A DNA stretch of 64,000 bases, from positions 1 through 64,000 of the forward strand of contig JAUVXD010000008.1 of the NCBI GenBank assembly GCA_030603805.1. The letters run 5' to 3'. This DNA comes from Acholeplasmataceae bacterium. GTDB taxonomy: Bacteria; Bacillota_I; Bacilli_A; Acholeplasmatales; Acholeplasmataceae. Shown in pieces: positions 36,692-45,650 of this stretch (positions are counted from its first letter, which is position 1; the number at the start of each line of letters is the position of its first letter). The notes under the pieces were generated by a model. It did no database searches and was not told the origin of the DNA. It saw only the letters and a list, made by a program, of their open reading frames with translations. Position numbers and translations under genes: made by a program.

Positions 36692-37762
36692 TTAATAGAG
36701 AATACCTTCACCTTGAGCCATGGTTTCTGACTTAATGTCAATGCTCCAACCGCAAGCTTGAACAGCAAGTTTAACATTTTGCCCAAGTTTACCAATGGCA
36801 AGTGAGAGTTGATCATCAGGAACAATCGCGAGTGCATTCTTATCTTTTGGATTGACTCTAGTGACTGCGATGACTTCTGCAGGTTGTAATGCATTGGCAA
36901 TCAGTTCTTTTTCGTTGTCGCTCCATCTAAATAAATCAATTTTTTCGTCGCTTAATGCTTTAACGATTTCACGGATACGCGATCCACCTTCACCAACACA
37001 TGCCCCAATAGGGTCAACTCTTGGATCATTGGATTTAACACCGATTTTAGAGCGATCACCTGGGTCTCTAGAAATACCCATGACTTCAATGATACCATCT
37101 TTGATTTCTGGAATAAAACTTTCTAAAAGACGAATGATGAGGGATGAATGAGAACGGCTGACAAATACTTTTGGCCATTTTGTCTTCATTTCAACATCAG
37201 ACACGTAGACTCTGACATAATCGCCTACATGGAAGTTATCTTTTGGAAGTGCTTCTTTTTTAGGGAGTAACGTTGTTAAATCTTTACCAATATCTAATCG
37301 GTAATGATCATCTGCAACATCAATGACACGTGCTGTAATCATCTCATGTTCAAACTTCTTAAAATGCTTGTATAAATTTTCCTTTTGCATGGTAATCAGT
37401 GTTTCATTGAGTCTACTCTTGAAATCGCGAACAGCAAAATGTCCAAAATCTTTTGGATCAATCTTTTGTTCAATGACATCACCGACTTTGGCACGAGAGT
37501 TGATTTGCTTCGCTTCTTCAAGTAAAAGTTGGGTGTAATTTTTATCTGCATCCATCGAGTATTCTTCAACCACTAAATGTTGCGTGTATACGTTGATTTC
37601 ACTTTTTTCTTCTTTGATTTCAACACGGCATGAACGCACATCATGTGCTTTCTTACAGCCTGCAATCATCCCTTGAACAAAGGCTTCTAAAACTTGCTCA
37701 TGTGTGAGTTCTTTTTCCTCTGCAACAAGTTCAATGTTTTTAAAAAATTCTTTACTGATCAT
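36692..37762 (-). CDS. nusA: Transcription elongation factor NusA
   Basis: The 356-residue protein has the N-terminal RNA polymerase-binding domain, an S1 domain (about 130-200) and two KH domains (IGVKSNDPRVDPIGACVGEGG and ALAIVPDDQLSLAIGKLGQN). The acidic repeats of enterobacterial NusA are absent, as usual in Gram-positives. NusA modulates pausing and termination, relevant to the many intrinsic terminators here. It follows rimP by 9 bp. Confidence 0.97.
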   Translation of the reverse strand: MISKEFFKNIELVAEEKELTHEQVLEAFVQGMIAGCKKAHDVRSCRVEIKEEKSEINVYTQHLVVEEYSMDADKNYTQLLLEEAKQINSRAKVGDVIEQKIDPKDFGHFAVRDFKSRLNETLITMQKENLYKHFKKFEHEMITARVIDVADDHYRLDIGKDLTTLLPKKEALPKDNFHVGDYVRVYVSDVEMKTKWPKVFVSRSHSSLIIRLLESFIPEIKDGIIEVMGISRDPGDRSKIGVKSNDPRVDPIGACVGEGGSRIREIVKALSDEKIDLFRWSDNEKELIANALQPAEVIAVTRVNPKDKNALAIVPDDQLSLAIGKLGQNVKLAVQACGWSIDIKSETMAQGEGILY

Positions 37763-37771
37763 GATATCCTC

Positions 37772-38212
37772 CTATAACTTAACTGATGTGCGCATTTTAC
37801 TTGCGTCATCAAACTTTATTTCAATCATTTTTAACTTACTTTTGTCATTAATCTCTAAAAACAAGATGTTATTTTCAAAGGCTTTGAGTGTGCCGCTACC
37901 TTTAAACTGTGGTGATACCAAATAGATGTATTTCCCTACTGCTTTTAAAAGATCTTCTTTGGTTTTGAGTGGTCTTTCTGCACCTAAAGATGAGAGCTCT
38001 AAAAAGTAGTCTGGATCAAGTTCATCATCTGTGAGCTGCTCAGCAAACTCAAGATGAATCTTTTCTAAAAGGTTGATATCCATAGTTTCAACATCAATGA
38101 GAATTTCTAATATCTTTTCTCCATACTCTTTTTTAGTTCTTATCGAGTATATTTCTAAATCAGAGCGCTTTAAGATTGGGATTAATTTTTCTTTAATTTT
38201 TTCAATATTCAT
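37772..38212 (-). CDS. rimP: Ribosome maturation factor RimP
   Basis: The 146-residue protein fits RimP: an N-terminal alpha-beta domain with LEIYSIRTKKEYGEKILEIL and a C-terminal SH3-like domain. The acidic segment LDPDYFLELSSLGAERPL is the diagnostic RimP motif. RimP aids 30S assembly. The ATG at 38212 has GAGG at suitable distance; an upstream in-frame ATG at 38254 lies inside the leader hairpin and is not used. First gene of the nusA-infB operon. Confidence 0.94.
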   Translation of the reverse strand: MNIEKIKEKLIPILKRSDLEIYSIRTKKEYGEKILEILIDVETMDINLLEKIHLEFAEQLTDDELDPDYFLELSSLGAERPLKTKEDLLKAVGKYIYLVSPQFKGSGTLKAFENNILFLEINDKSKLKMIEIKFDDASKMRTSVKL

Positions 38213-38227
38213 TTGGACCTCAAGAAA

Positions 38228-38254
38228 ATGAGTGGAAATCATCATCCCACTCAT
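38228..38254 (-). promoter_or_regulatory. Leader hairpin of the rimP-nusA operon
   Basis: ATGAGTGG and CCACTCAT form an 8-bp stem with an 11-base loop, at the very 5' end of the predicted transcript and just before the rimP ribosome site; TTTTCTT follows the stem. It may stabilise the mRNA or act as a weak attenuator. Confidence 0.6.
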
Positions 38255-38265
38255 GTTAGGCCTTA

Positions 38266-38295
38266 ATTATAACATAGAATGCAAGATAAATTCAA
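38266..38295 (-). promoter_or_regulatory. Promoter of the rimP operon
   Basis: On the minus strand -35 TTGAAT (38290-38295) and -10 TATAAT (38266-38271) are 18 bp apart, upstream of the leader hairpin. Confidence 0.7.
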
Positions 38296-38331
38296 TTTAT
38301 TCATGCTTTTTTTTCATCATTTTATTTTTTA

Positions 38332-38393
38332 ATTGCGAACGATTTGCAAAAAGAAAACGATATGCTATAATGTAAATGCAAATGATTCGCAAA
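38332..38393 (+). promoter_or_regulatory. Zinc-operon promoter flanked by two Zur-box-like palindromes
   Basis: The same motif occurs twice in opposite orientation: ATTGCGAACGATTTGCAA (38332-38349) and its near reverse complement ATGCAAATGATTCGCAAA (38376-38393). Between them lie -35 TTGCAA (38344-38349), a 16-bp spacer and -10 TATAAT (38366-38371) with an extended TGC. Binding of the Fur-family repressor encoded at the end of the operon would cover the promoter on both sides. Confidence 0.8.
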
Positions 38394-38408
38394 TAAGGAG
38401 AGATATTA

Positions 38409-39389
38409 ATGAAACGATTTGCAACTTTAATTTTAATCTTGCTCACAGTGATTACTTTGAGTGCATGTACAAATGACAAAAAGGCTGACATTGTCACAAC
38501 AATGTTTCCACAGTATGATTTTGCTAGACAAATTGTTGGTGATAAAATGACTGTCAGTTTACTGATTCCACCTGGAGCAGAAATTCATGATTATGAAGCA
38601 ACCAGTAGAGATATGGTCGCAATCAAAGAAGCTAAACTGTTTATTTTCACCAGTTTAGAGATTGATACTTGGATTAAAAATCCTGATACAATCGGTGGGA
38701 AAAATACGATTGTCCTCAATTTATCAGAATCTTTTGATGAAGTCGAACATGACCATCATCATGAAACACAATATAAACAAACACATCAGCTCTCAGCTGA
38801 AGATGATGATCACGATCATGACCACGACCTACATTTTTGGACAGATCCACTCATTGCCATTCAACTGATTGAAGCGATATTAGAAAAAATTATTGAAATT
38901 GATCCAGAAAATCAGGCCTTTTATGAGGCTAATGCACATGATTATATTCATGAGATTGAAGAACTTCATGAAGAAATTGATGCGTTCTTCCAATTACCAG
39001 CATATCAAGACTCAACCATCTTTTTCGCAGGTCACAACGCATTAGGTGCCTTTGCTGATCGATTTCATATCGAGATTGTTTCTCTATTTGAAAATTTTAA
39101 ACCTGATGCTGATTTAACAAGTGCTGAACTTACATCATTTATCAATCAAGTGTTATCTTCAGGTACCCAATATCTATTTATCGAAGAACTGGTTGAGCCA
39201 AAAGCAGCTAACCGGATTAAGACAGAACTTCAAAACAGTCATCAATATTCATTAACTTTGTTAGAATTACATGGTTACCATAATATCAGTCGAAGTGAAA
39301 TGGAGGCAGGAGTCTCTTATTATGATCTTTTAAGTCGAAATTTCGATCACTTGAAGATTGCCTTAGGAGCTTTTCAAACCACAGTATGA
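38409..39389 (+). CDS. znuA: Zinc ABC transporter substrate-binding lipoprotein
   Basis: The 326-residue protein has a lipoprotein signal with lipobox LSAC (Cys about 20), the metal-binding fold of ZnuA/AdcA (IPPGAEIHDYE with a His ligand; FFAGHNALGAFADRF with another) and a histidine-rich loop around residues 113-145 (DHHHE, HDHDHDLHFW). It captures zinc outside the membrane for the adjacent ATPase and permease. A zinc-box promoter precedes it. Manganese specificity cannot be fully excluded but the His-rich loop favours zinc. Confidence 0.93.
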   Translation: MKRFATLILILLTVITLSACTNDKKADIVTTMFPQYDFARQIVGDKMTVSLLIPPGAEIHDYEATSRDMVAIKEAKLFIFTSLEIDTWIKNPDTIGGKNTIVLNLSESFDEVEHDHHHETQYKQTHQLSAEDDDHDHDHDLHFWTDPLIAIQLIEAILEKIIEIDPENQAFYEANAHDYIHEIEELHEEIDAFFQLPAYQDSTIFFAGHNALGAFADRFHIEIVSLFENFKPDADLTSAELTSFINQVLSSGTQYLFIEELVEPKAANRIKTELQNSHQYSLTLLELHGYHNISRSEMEAGVSYYDLLSRNFDHLKIALGAFQTTV

Positions 39390-40054
39390 TTAGGTATCAA
39401 AATGTTTCAGTATCTTTTGGAAAATTCAATGTTTTAAATCATATCACCTTTGAAGTTAATAAAGGTGATTTTCTGCATATTGTGGGTCCTAATGGTAGCG
39501 GAAAAACGACTTTAGTGAAGCTTCTGACAGGATTATTAAAGCCCACTGAAGGCATGATTGATATAGCATCTGTTCATATGGGCTATTTACCCCAAAAACT
39601 AAGCAGTAAGACAAACTTTCCGATGACAGTTAGAGAAGTTATTTATAGTGGTATGAAAAAACAAAGACTCATTCCAACAAAAGAAGATTGTGATTTGGTA
39701 AAAAAATGGCTTGACATCATGGAGATTTCACATCTTTATCAGGAAAGTATGACTTATCTTTCAGGTGGACAACAGCAACGTGTTTATCTGATTCGAGCTT
39801 TAATCTCAAATCCAGATTTACTGATTTTAGATGAACCGACATCAGCTCTCGATCCAAGTTTTAGAGAAAAATTTTATCATTTATTATATGATCTTCAACA
39901 AGAAAAAGGCACTACCATTATCCATGTCACGCATGATTTAACGGATGCTGTTAAAGATAATTGCTTAATCATGTATGTGGATCAGAAGATTAAATTCTTT
40001 GGAACATATCATGATTTCCACCATTTTGAGCATAGGGGGCATCATCATGATTGA
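39386..40054 (+). CDS. znuC: Zinc ABC transporter ATP-binding protein
   Basis: The 222-residue ATPase has Walker A GPNGSGKTT, signature LSGGQQQR and Walker B LLILDEPTSALD. Its C-terminus is unusually rich in histidine (FHHFEHRGHHHD), which may bind zinc in the cytosol. It overlaps the stop codon of znuA and the start of the permease gene, so the three are translated together. Confidence 0.95.
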   Translation: MIRYQNVSVSFGKFNVLNHITFEVNKGDFLHIVGPNGSGKTTLVKLLTGLLKPTEGMIDIASVHMGYLPQKLSSKTNFPMTVREVIYSGMKKQRLIPTKEDCDLVKKWLDIMEISHLYQESMTYLSGGQQQRVYLIRALISNPDLLILDEPTSALDPSFREKFYHLLYDLQQEKGTTIIHVTHDLTDAVKDNCLIMYVDQKIKFFGTYHDFHHFEHRGHHHD

Positions 40055-40853
40055 ATTCTTATCCTATGAATTTGTGCAGCATGCTTTGATTATCGGGGTT
40101 GCACTCGCGATTTCTGCATCTCTTTTATCGCCTTACTTGGTGTTAAACCAACAAGCCATGATTTCTGATGGTCTCGCCCATGTTAGTTTTGCTGGTATTG
40201 TTCTTGGCGTTTTATTATCGAATCAACCGTTATGGGTTGCGATACCTTTTGTGATGGTAGCTTCATTACTCATTAAATATTTAGCGACAACAAAAACCAT
40301 TAATGGTGATGCTGCCATTGGTTTAGTCTCATCGGTTTCATTTGCTTTAGGGTTGATTTTGATTAAAAAGGGACAAGGATTTTCAATATCAATTGAAAGT
40401 ATGCTGGTAGGTAATATTTTCACAGCAACCATCGCTGATCTCATCTTATCCTTATTCATTACAGTATTAATTGCATTATTTGTTGTTTTCTTTTATCGCA
40501 AGCTCTTCTTAATCACTTATGATGAAACTTATGCGAAATTTTCTAAAGTGCCTGTTCAACTGCTTGGGTATCTACTTTCGCTGTTGACCGCATTCTTTAT
40601 TGTCATCGGCGTAAGAACCATTGGTACGCTTCTCATATCCGCATTAGTCATCTTCCCTTCTGTCATCTCAAGTCAACTTACGAAAAGCTTTAAAGACACT
40701 TTAATGATTGGCATCATGTCTTCATTAGTGATTGTCATTACTGGAATCATGATTGCTCATCCCTTAGAAATACCTGTTGGTTCAACCATCGTGATGCTTT
40801 ATGCCATCGTCTTAATCACGACATTGATCATTAAACCACTGATTAGGAGGTAA
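40047..40853 (+). CDS. znuB: Zinc ABC transporter permease
   Basis: The 268-residue integral membrane protein has seven to eight hydrophobic segments and typical ABC-3 family segments such as LNQQAMISDGLAHVSFAGIVLG and the late GTLLISALVIFPS. It forms the channel of the zinc uptake system. The ATG at 40047 follows AGGGGG and overlaps the end of the ATPase gene; an in-frame ATG at 39975 would overlap by more than 70 bases and lacks a good site. Confidence 0.94.
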   Translation: MIEFLSYEFVQHALIIGVALAISASLLSPYLVLNQQAMISDGLAHVSFAGIVLGVLLSNQPLWVAIPFVMVASLLIKYLATTKTINGDAAIGLVSSVSFALGLILIKKGQGFSISIESMLVGNIFTATIADLILSLFITVLIALFVVFFYRKLFLITYDETYAKFSKVPVQLLGYLLSLLTAFFIVIGVRTIGTLLISALVIFPSVISSQLTKSFKDTLMIGIMSSLVIVITGIMIAHPLEIPVGSTIVMLYAIVLITTLIIKPLIRR

Positions 40854-40859
40854 ATAACC

Positions 40860-41228
40860 ATGCGTATGACCAATCAAAGAAAAATGATTCTAGAAGTATT
40901 AAATAGGTCAAAAAAACCACAAAGTGCTGAAATGATTCATCACGAAATTCAAGATCAAACACTCAATCTATCGACTGTTTATCGAACACTCGATACTTTC
41001 TTCTTACAAGGTCTTGTTTCAAAAAGCACAATGAAAAATACCGCTTTTTATTATATCAATCAAGCAGATCATCATCACTACATGATTTGCTTAGGATGTC
41101 AAAAGATGTTTGAACTTGATTGTCACTTAGATCATATCGCTGAAGATATCGCAGCAAAAAACCATTTTAAGATTACCCATCATGATATGACTGTATATGG
41201 GTATTGTGAATCTTGTCAACAAGCATAA
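40860..41228 (+). CDS. zur: Fur-family metalloregulator, probably Zur
   Basis: The 122-residue repressor has the Fur winged helix (LSTVYRTLDTFFLQGLV) and a dimerisation domain with HHHYMICLGC and YCESC, two Cys-x2-Cys pairs for the structural zinc. It is the last gene of the zinc uptake operon, after GGAGG, so it is likely Zur and likely binds the twin palindromes at 38332-38393. PerR or Fur identity is less likely because the cluster is zinc specific. Confidence 0.85.
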   Translation: MRMTNQRKMILEVLNRSKKPQSAEMIHHEIQDQTLNLSTVYRTLDTFFLQGLVSKSTMKNTAFYYINQADHHHYMICLGCQKMFELDCHLDHIAEDIAAKNHFKITHHDMTVYGYCESCQQA

Positions 41229-41262
41229 AAAATAGAGCCCAGTTCAACTGAGCTCTTTTTTC
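41225..41262. terminator. Bidirectional terminator between zur and the reductase gene
   Basis: AGAGC-C-CAGT and ACTG-A-GCTCT pair around a three-base loop with T runs on both strands. It serves the convergent genes on either side. Confidence 0.8.
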
Positions 41263-42102
41263 TTATGACCAACGTCTCGGATCGTCTTTGATACCATCTA
41301 AGAATAAGACATCTTCACTAGAGATTTCAAAATCAACTGAAGCATTTTCAATAATTCGGTTTTCATGTGTCGATTTTGGAAGTGGTGCGGTTCCTTTTTC
41401 AATACAATATCGAATACAGATTTGGGCAGGTGTCTTGTTGTATTTCTTCGCCATATCCATGATATGTGGATTAGAAAGGGCAAACCCAATGGCAAGCGGT
41501 GAATAGGCTTCAACTAAAATGTTCTTTGATTTGCAGTAATGATGTGTTTCTTCTTGATTATTACCGATGAAAAAAGAAATTTGATTGACATGTGGGATAA
41601 TTTCTGTATTTTTAATCACATTCTCTAAATCATCAACATTGAAGTTTGAAACACCAATGGCACGGACTCTACCGTCTTTATAAATCTTTTCAAACGCTTT
41701 CCATGCTTCAATATTTCCAGCCTTACAATCTTTACCAATTTCATTCCATGGCCATGGTGCATGGATTAGATATAAATCCAAATAATCAAATTCGAGTTCC
41801 TTCATGGTTTGTTCAAATGCTTCAAGTGCACCTTCATAAGTTTTAATATGGGATTGAAGTTTAGAGGTGACAAAAATTTCTTCACGTGGAACACCTGAAT
41901 CCCTAATGGCTTTACCAACCGATTTTTCATTTCGATAAGCTGCTGCTGTATCGATATGTCGGTATCCATGTTTAAGAGCATAGCGTACAGAATTATAGCA
42001 ATCATCTCCGTCTGCAATTTGCCAAGTTCCAAGTCCAATTTTTGGCATTTTGACACCATTGGATAACACAAAGACATCTGTTAAAGTTTTCATTTGATTC
42101 AT
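41263..42102 (-). CDS. Aldo/keto reductase
   Basis: The 279-residue NADPH-dependent reductase keeps the catalytic tetrad: Asp and Tyr in YRHIDTAAAYRNE, Lys in FVTSKLQ and His in YLIHAPWP. The NADP-binding end reads PLPKSTHENRI. Relatives include 2,5-diketogluconate and methylglyoxal reductases (YvgN/YtbE type), so the physiological substrate remains open. Confidence 0.93.
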   Translation of the reverse strand: MNQMKTLTDVFVLSNGVKMPKIGLGTWQIADGDDCYNSVRYALKHGYRHIDTAAAYRNEKSVGKAIRDSGVPREEIFVTSKLQSHIKTYEGALEAFEQTMKELEFDYLDLYLIHAPWPWNEIGKDCKAGNIEAWKAFEKIYKDGRVRAIGVSNFNVDDLENVIKNTEIIPHVNQISFFIGNNQEETHHYCKSKNILVEAYSPLAIGFALSNPHIMDMAKKYNKTPAQICIRYCIEKGTAPLPKSTHENRIIENASVDFEISSEDVLFLDGIKDDPRRWS

Positions 42103-42111
42103 CTCCCTTAG

Positions 42112-42501
42112 TTATTTGATTTTTAATATTTTATACTGGATGAATGTGCCATAACTTGCAACACCCATCAAGGCAATACCTGATAAAATGGCTAAAATTT
42201 CTTGATGAATCCATGTGACTCCTGAGAGTATCATATTCAGCAAGTAAATACCAAAATAAACATAGAGTAAGATTTTAATGGTGTTCATTTCTTTAGGTGT
42301 AATCACGCAAATTCTTTGATCTGGCTTACGATAATAGATAAAACCAAATATACCAAAGAAAACTAATAACCCAAAGAAAATAAAGCTCAACCAAGGCATA
42401 GACTCTCTTAAGTAGTACATGATGATGAGATTTGCCCCCATCACAATAAAAACAATAAAAAGTAAAAACTGGATGAAAAGACTTTTGCGATAAACGTTCA
42501 T
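42112..42501 (-). CDS. Small four-helix membrane protein, unknown
   Basis: I do not recognise this 129-residue protein. It has four hydrophobic segments (about 8-27, 36-55, 75-93 and 99-120) and a short basic loop in the middle (YYRKPDQR). It starts with AAGGAG and lies 9 bp upstream of the aldo/keto reductase gene on the same strand, so both may be one transcript. Confidence 0.7.
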   Translation of the reverse strand: MNVYRKSLFIQFLLFIVFIVMGANLIIMYYLRESMPWLSFIFFGLLVFFGIFGFIYYRKPDQRICVITPKEMNTIKILLYVYFGIYLLNMILSGVTWIHQEILAILSGIALMGVASYGTFIQYKILKIK

Positions 42502-42568
42502 AATGATTCTCCTTTTTTATACAATTGTTTGGATTAATGTTATACTAAAATTAAAGCGAGGTAATGAT

Positions 42569-43066
42569 ATGAAAAAAGCAGTTTATCCTGGTACATTTGA
42601 CCCTCTAACGATTGGCCATTTAGATATTATCAAACGCGCAGCAAGATTTGTTGATGAACTTCATGTGGTGGTTGCAGATAATTATAAGAAAATTCCAACA
42701 TTTTCAACTGAAGAACGCATTGACATGATACAGCGCGTAACACTCGATATTCCAAATATCGTTGTCACATCAACGACGGATTTAGTCGTCAGATATGCCA
42801 TGAAAAATGATATTGAACTGATGATTCGTGGGTTGAGAAATATTCCTGATTATGAAAATGAGTACGCACTTTATCAGTTTAACCGTAATTTAAACCGAAA
42901 CATTGAAACCATTATTTTATTTCCATCTTCTAGAAATCACTTTGTTTCCTCATCAGCCATTAAAGAGCTTATTGTTCATCATGCTGATATTTCTCCTTAT
43001 GTTCCAAAAGAAATCATTAAGGATGTTCAAGATAAATTAAGACCTAAACGAGATGAATCGATTTAA
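42569..43066 (+). CDS. coaD: Phosphopantetheine adenylyltransferase
   Basis: The 165-residue enzyme has the nucleotidyltransferase motif YPGTFDPLTIGHLDII, the RGLRN segment and the ISSSKE-equivalent FVSSSAIKEL, covering the active site for coenzyme A synthesis. The ATG at 42569 follows GCGAGG; an earlier ATG at 42503 would add a non-family hydrophobic extension. Its 3' end overlaps the convergent HAD gene by 23 bp. Confidence 0.95.
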   Translation: MKKAVYPGTFDPLTIGHLDIIKRAARFVDELHVVVADNYKKIPTFSTEERIDMIQRVTLDIPNIVVTSTTDLVVRYAMKNDIELMIRGLRNIPDYENEYALYQFNRNLNRNIETIILFPSSRNHFVSSSAIKELIVHHADISPYVPKEIIKDVQDKLRPKRDESI

Positions 43067-43820
43067 AAAATTCGTAAAGCTGATCTTCCTTGATATGAGG
43101 AGCAATATGATCGGCTTTTTCTTTAAGCTCATTAAATCTGGTATTATCCATAGCGATACCAATGTCGGCCATTTCAATCATTTGAATATCATTAGCGCCA
43201 TCACCGACACATATCAAACGCAAAGGTCCTTCATGTGCCATGGCTTTTTGAATACCAAAAGCTTTGTTGATGTGAGGATATACAAAGTCCGCACCACCTT
43301 TGTGCCAAGGATAGACTCTAAACTTATCAATTTTTGTAGCAATTTTGAGCAAATCTTCTTCTTTTTCTGAAAACATCCATAATTGGTAAACATGGTTGCT
43401 TAAATAAAAATCGGGATCAACTTTTGGAAATATACCCCGCAGGGCTTTCATGCCATAGCTAACGCGATCGTCCCAATAATTGACTGCCTCATCGTTTATG
43501 CCTACCATCCCTAAATTAAACGCATATTGAGCTGTTATATCTAACACTTCAAGGATGTCTTGTGTCTTAATCGGTTCTTCATAAATGATTTCATCTTTTT
43601 TCAGAACGACAGCACCATTAATTAAGATTTTGTAAGTGAATAAGGGTAAGATGTCTTGAATAATTTCTAGTTTCTTAAGTCCTCTACCTGTAGCTAGTCC
43701 TAAAATGATCTCTTGATTTTGAAAAAGTTCTTTAAGAAGTTTTTCAGTTTGAGATGGAATGGCACCAAGTGAGTTGTTATATAAAGTATTATCGACATCA
43801 AAAATGATTAAAGTTTTCAT
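43044..43820 (-). CDS. HAD-superfamily phosphatase (Cof-like, type IIB)
   Basis: The 258-residue hydrolase has motif I DVDNTLYNN, motif II region LATGRG, a cap domain of type IIB, and motif IV VGDGANDIQMIEMADIGIAM. Such Cof/YidA proteins dephosphorylate sugar phosphates, nucleotides or flavin-type substrates. The start at 43820 follows GAGGTGC; upstream in-frame ATG at 43868 is inside the RNase J promoter region. Confidence 0.9.
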   Translation of the reverse strand: MKTLIIFDVDNTLYNNSLGAIPSQTEKLLKELFQNQEIILGLATGRGLKKLEIIQDILPLFTYKILINGAVVLKKDEIIYEEPIKTQDILEVLDITAQYAFNLGMVGINDEAVNYWDDRVSYGMKALRGIFPKVDPDFYLSNHVYQLWMFSEKEEDLLKIATKIDKFRVYPWHKGGADFVYPHINKAFGIQKAMAHEGPLRLICVGDGANDIQMIEMADIGIAMDNTRFNELKEKADHIAPHIKEDQLYEFFKSIHLV

Positions 43821-43925
43821 GGTGCACCTCTTAAAAATATTATAACATAACAAGTATTGTACTATCATTTTTCAATATTTTATTATACAATAGTAATGAA
43901 ATTAACGTTGCTGGAGGATAAAGAG

Positions 43926-45608
43926 ATGAAAAATCCGCTACTTAATACCGGTGAACTCGGCATTTTTGCATTAGGTGGACTCGGTGAAGTTGGTAAAAAT
44001 ACATACATCTATGAAATAGAAGATCAGATCTTTATTGTCGATGCTGGCATTCTTTTTCCTGATGAACATCTTCTTGGCATCGACTATGTCATACCTGATT
44101 ACACCTATTTGGTTGAAAACCAAGAGCGTATCGTCGGTCTTTTTATTACCCATGCCCATGAAGATCATATTGGTGGTATTCCTTATCTTCTAAAGAAGGT
44201 TCATATTCCAAAAATTTATGCATCTGGTATTGCTGTCGATATGATTGAATATAAATTGATGGAACACTCTGATGTGAAATCGCCACCAATTGAAGAGTAC
44301 AAAAGCTATTATAAATATACCTTTAAAGACGTTGAGCTTTCATTTATTCGTATGAATCACTCAATTCCAGATATGTTTGGTTTCGTCTTTAGAACACCTC
44401 AAGGTATCTTATTTCATACAGGTGACTTTAAAATCGATTTTACTCCTGTTGGACCCCCTGCAGAATATGATAAACTAGCAGCTATTGGTAGTGAAGGTGT
44501 GCTTTGTATGCTCTCAGATTCGACCAATGCAGAACGTGATGAAATCATTCCCTCTGATTCTAAAATCGGAAAATCGATTAATGAACTGTTTTCGAGAATG
44601 CCGGGTCGTATCATTATCGCAACCTTTGCATCCAACATGTATCGAATCCAACAAATCATAGAAGCCTCAGTATTAAATGGTAGAAAAGTTGCTGTTTTTG
44701 GTCGAAGCATGGAACGTGCAATTGAAGTAGGTATGCAGACCGGATATATTAAAGCCCCTAAAGAAACGATTGTCTCAGGTGAAAATGTTAATAAACTTAA
44801 AGCCCATGAATTAACGATTTTAGTTACAGGTTCTCAAGGTGAACCTTTAGCTGCACTCAGTCGTATTGCGAATGGGAATCATCGTCAAGTTAAAGCGATG
44901 CCAGGTGATACGGTCATCTTCTCTTCTTCACCGATTCCAGGGAACCAAGAAGGTGTCAATCGAACCATTAATAAGCTCTTTAGACTTGACGTTGATGTCA
45001 TTACACATGGTCCTTTAGCAGATACGCATACATCAGGTCATGGTGCACAACATGACTTAAAACTGGTTTTAAGTTTAGTTAAGCCTAAAATGTTCATTCC
45101 AATGCATGGTGAGCATCGCATGCTCAAGCATCATAAAGAACTCGCTATTGATTGTGGTGTTCTTTCGGAAAACATTTTGATTATGGATAATGGTGATGTG
45201 GCTGCCATAACTTCAAATTCGATTCGCCTTGCTGGTCAAGTGACCTTTGGTGAAGTCTATATTGATGGTACAGGTATTGGTGATATCGGAAGCACAGTCA
45301 TTAAAGAAAGAAAACTGCTTTCTGAAGAAGGATTGTTCTCTGTAGTGCTTTCAATTAATTCACAAACAAAGAAATTAGTCAATGATCCAACTATTATTTC
45401 TAGAGGGTTCATTTATATGAAAGGCAATGAAGAAATAACAACTTCTTTAGCCAACGAGGCTAAGAAAATTGCTAATCAAGAACTTGCTAAAAAAATGTTT
45501 AATGAGCTTAACTTAAAACAAGCCGTTATTGATCATTTAAATCAAAGAATCTTTGATTTAACTCAAAGAAAACCTTTAGTGATACCCATCGTTGTCGATC
45601 TTAAATAA
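43926..45608 (+). CDS. rnj: Ribonuclease J
   Basis: The 560-residue protein has the metallo-beta-lactamase/beta-CASP layout. Metal motif HAHEDHIGG, SDSTNAER, the beta-CASP segment and MHGEHRML are all present, followed by the C-terminal oligomerisation domain. RNase J has 5'-3' exonuclease and endonuclease activity and is the main RNA decay enzyme in bacteria without RNase E. The ATG at 43926 follows GGAGG. Whether it is the J1 or J2 type cannot be decided here. Confidence 0.96.
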   Translation: MKNPLLNTGELGIFALGGLGEVGKNTYIYEIEDQIFIVDAGILFPDEHLLGIDYVIPDYTYLVENQERIVGLFITHAHEDHIGGIPYLLKKVHIPKIYASGIAVDMIEYKLMEHSDVKSPPIEEYKSYYKYTFKDVELSFIRMNHSIPDMFGFVFRTPQGILFHTGDFKIDFTPVGPPAEYDKLAAIGSEGVLCMLSDSTNAERDEIIPSDSKIGKSINELFSRMPGRIIIATFASNMYRIQQIIEASVLNGRKVAVFGRSMERAIEVGMQTGYIKAPKETIVSGENVNKLKAHELTILVTGSQGEPLAALSRIANGNHRQVKAMPGDTVIFSSSPIPGNQEGVNRTINKLFRLDVDVITHGPLADTHTSGHGAQHDLKLVLSLVKPKMFIPMHGEHRMLKHHKELAIDCGVLSENILIMDNGDVAAITSNSIRLAGQVTFGEVYIDGTGIGDIGSTVIKERKLLSEEGLFSVVLSINSQTKKLVNDPTIISRGFIYMKGNEEITTSLANEAKKIANQELAKKMFNELNLKQAVIDHLNQRIFDLTQRKPLVIPIVVDLK

Positions 45609-45614
45609 AGTATA

Positions 45615-45649
45615 AGAGCCTAGTTTTTGCAAAACTAAGCTCTTTTTTT
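45615..45649. terminator. Bidirectional terminator after rnj
   Basis: AGAGC-C-TAGTTTT and AAAACTA-A-GCTCT form a long stem followed by seven T on the plus strand, directly after the rnj stop; it also ends the convergent exonuclease transcript. Confidence 0.85.
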
Positions 45650-45650
45650 A

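Noticed and set aside
43857-43925. N-terminal extension of RNase J
   Set aside because: The extension corresponds to promoter-like AT-rich DNA; the family start MKNPLL-type at 43926 has GGAGG before it.
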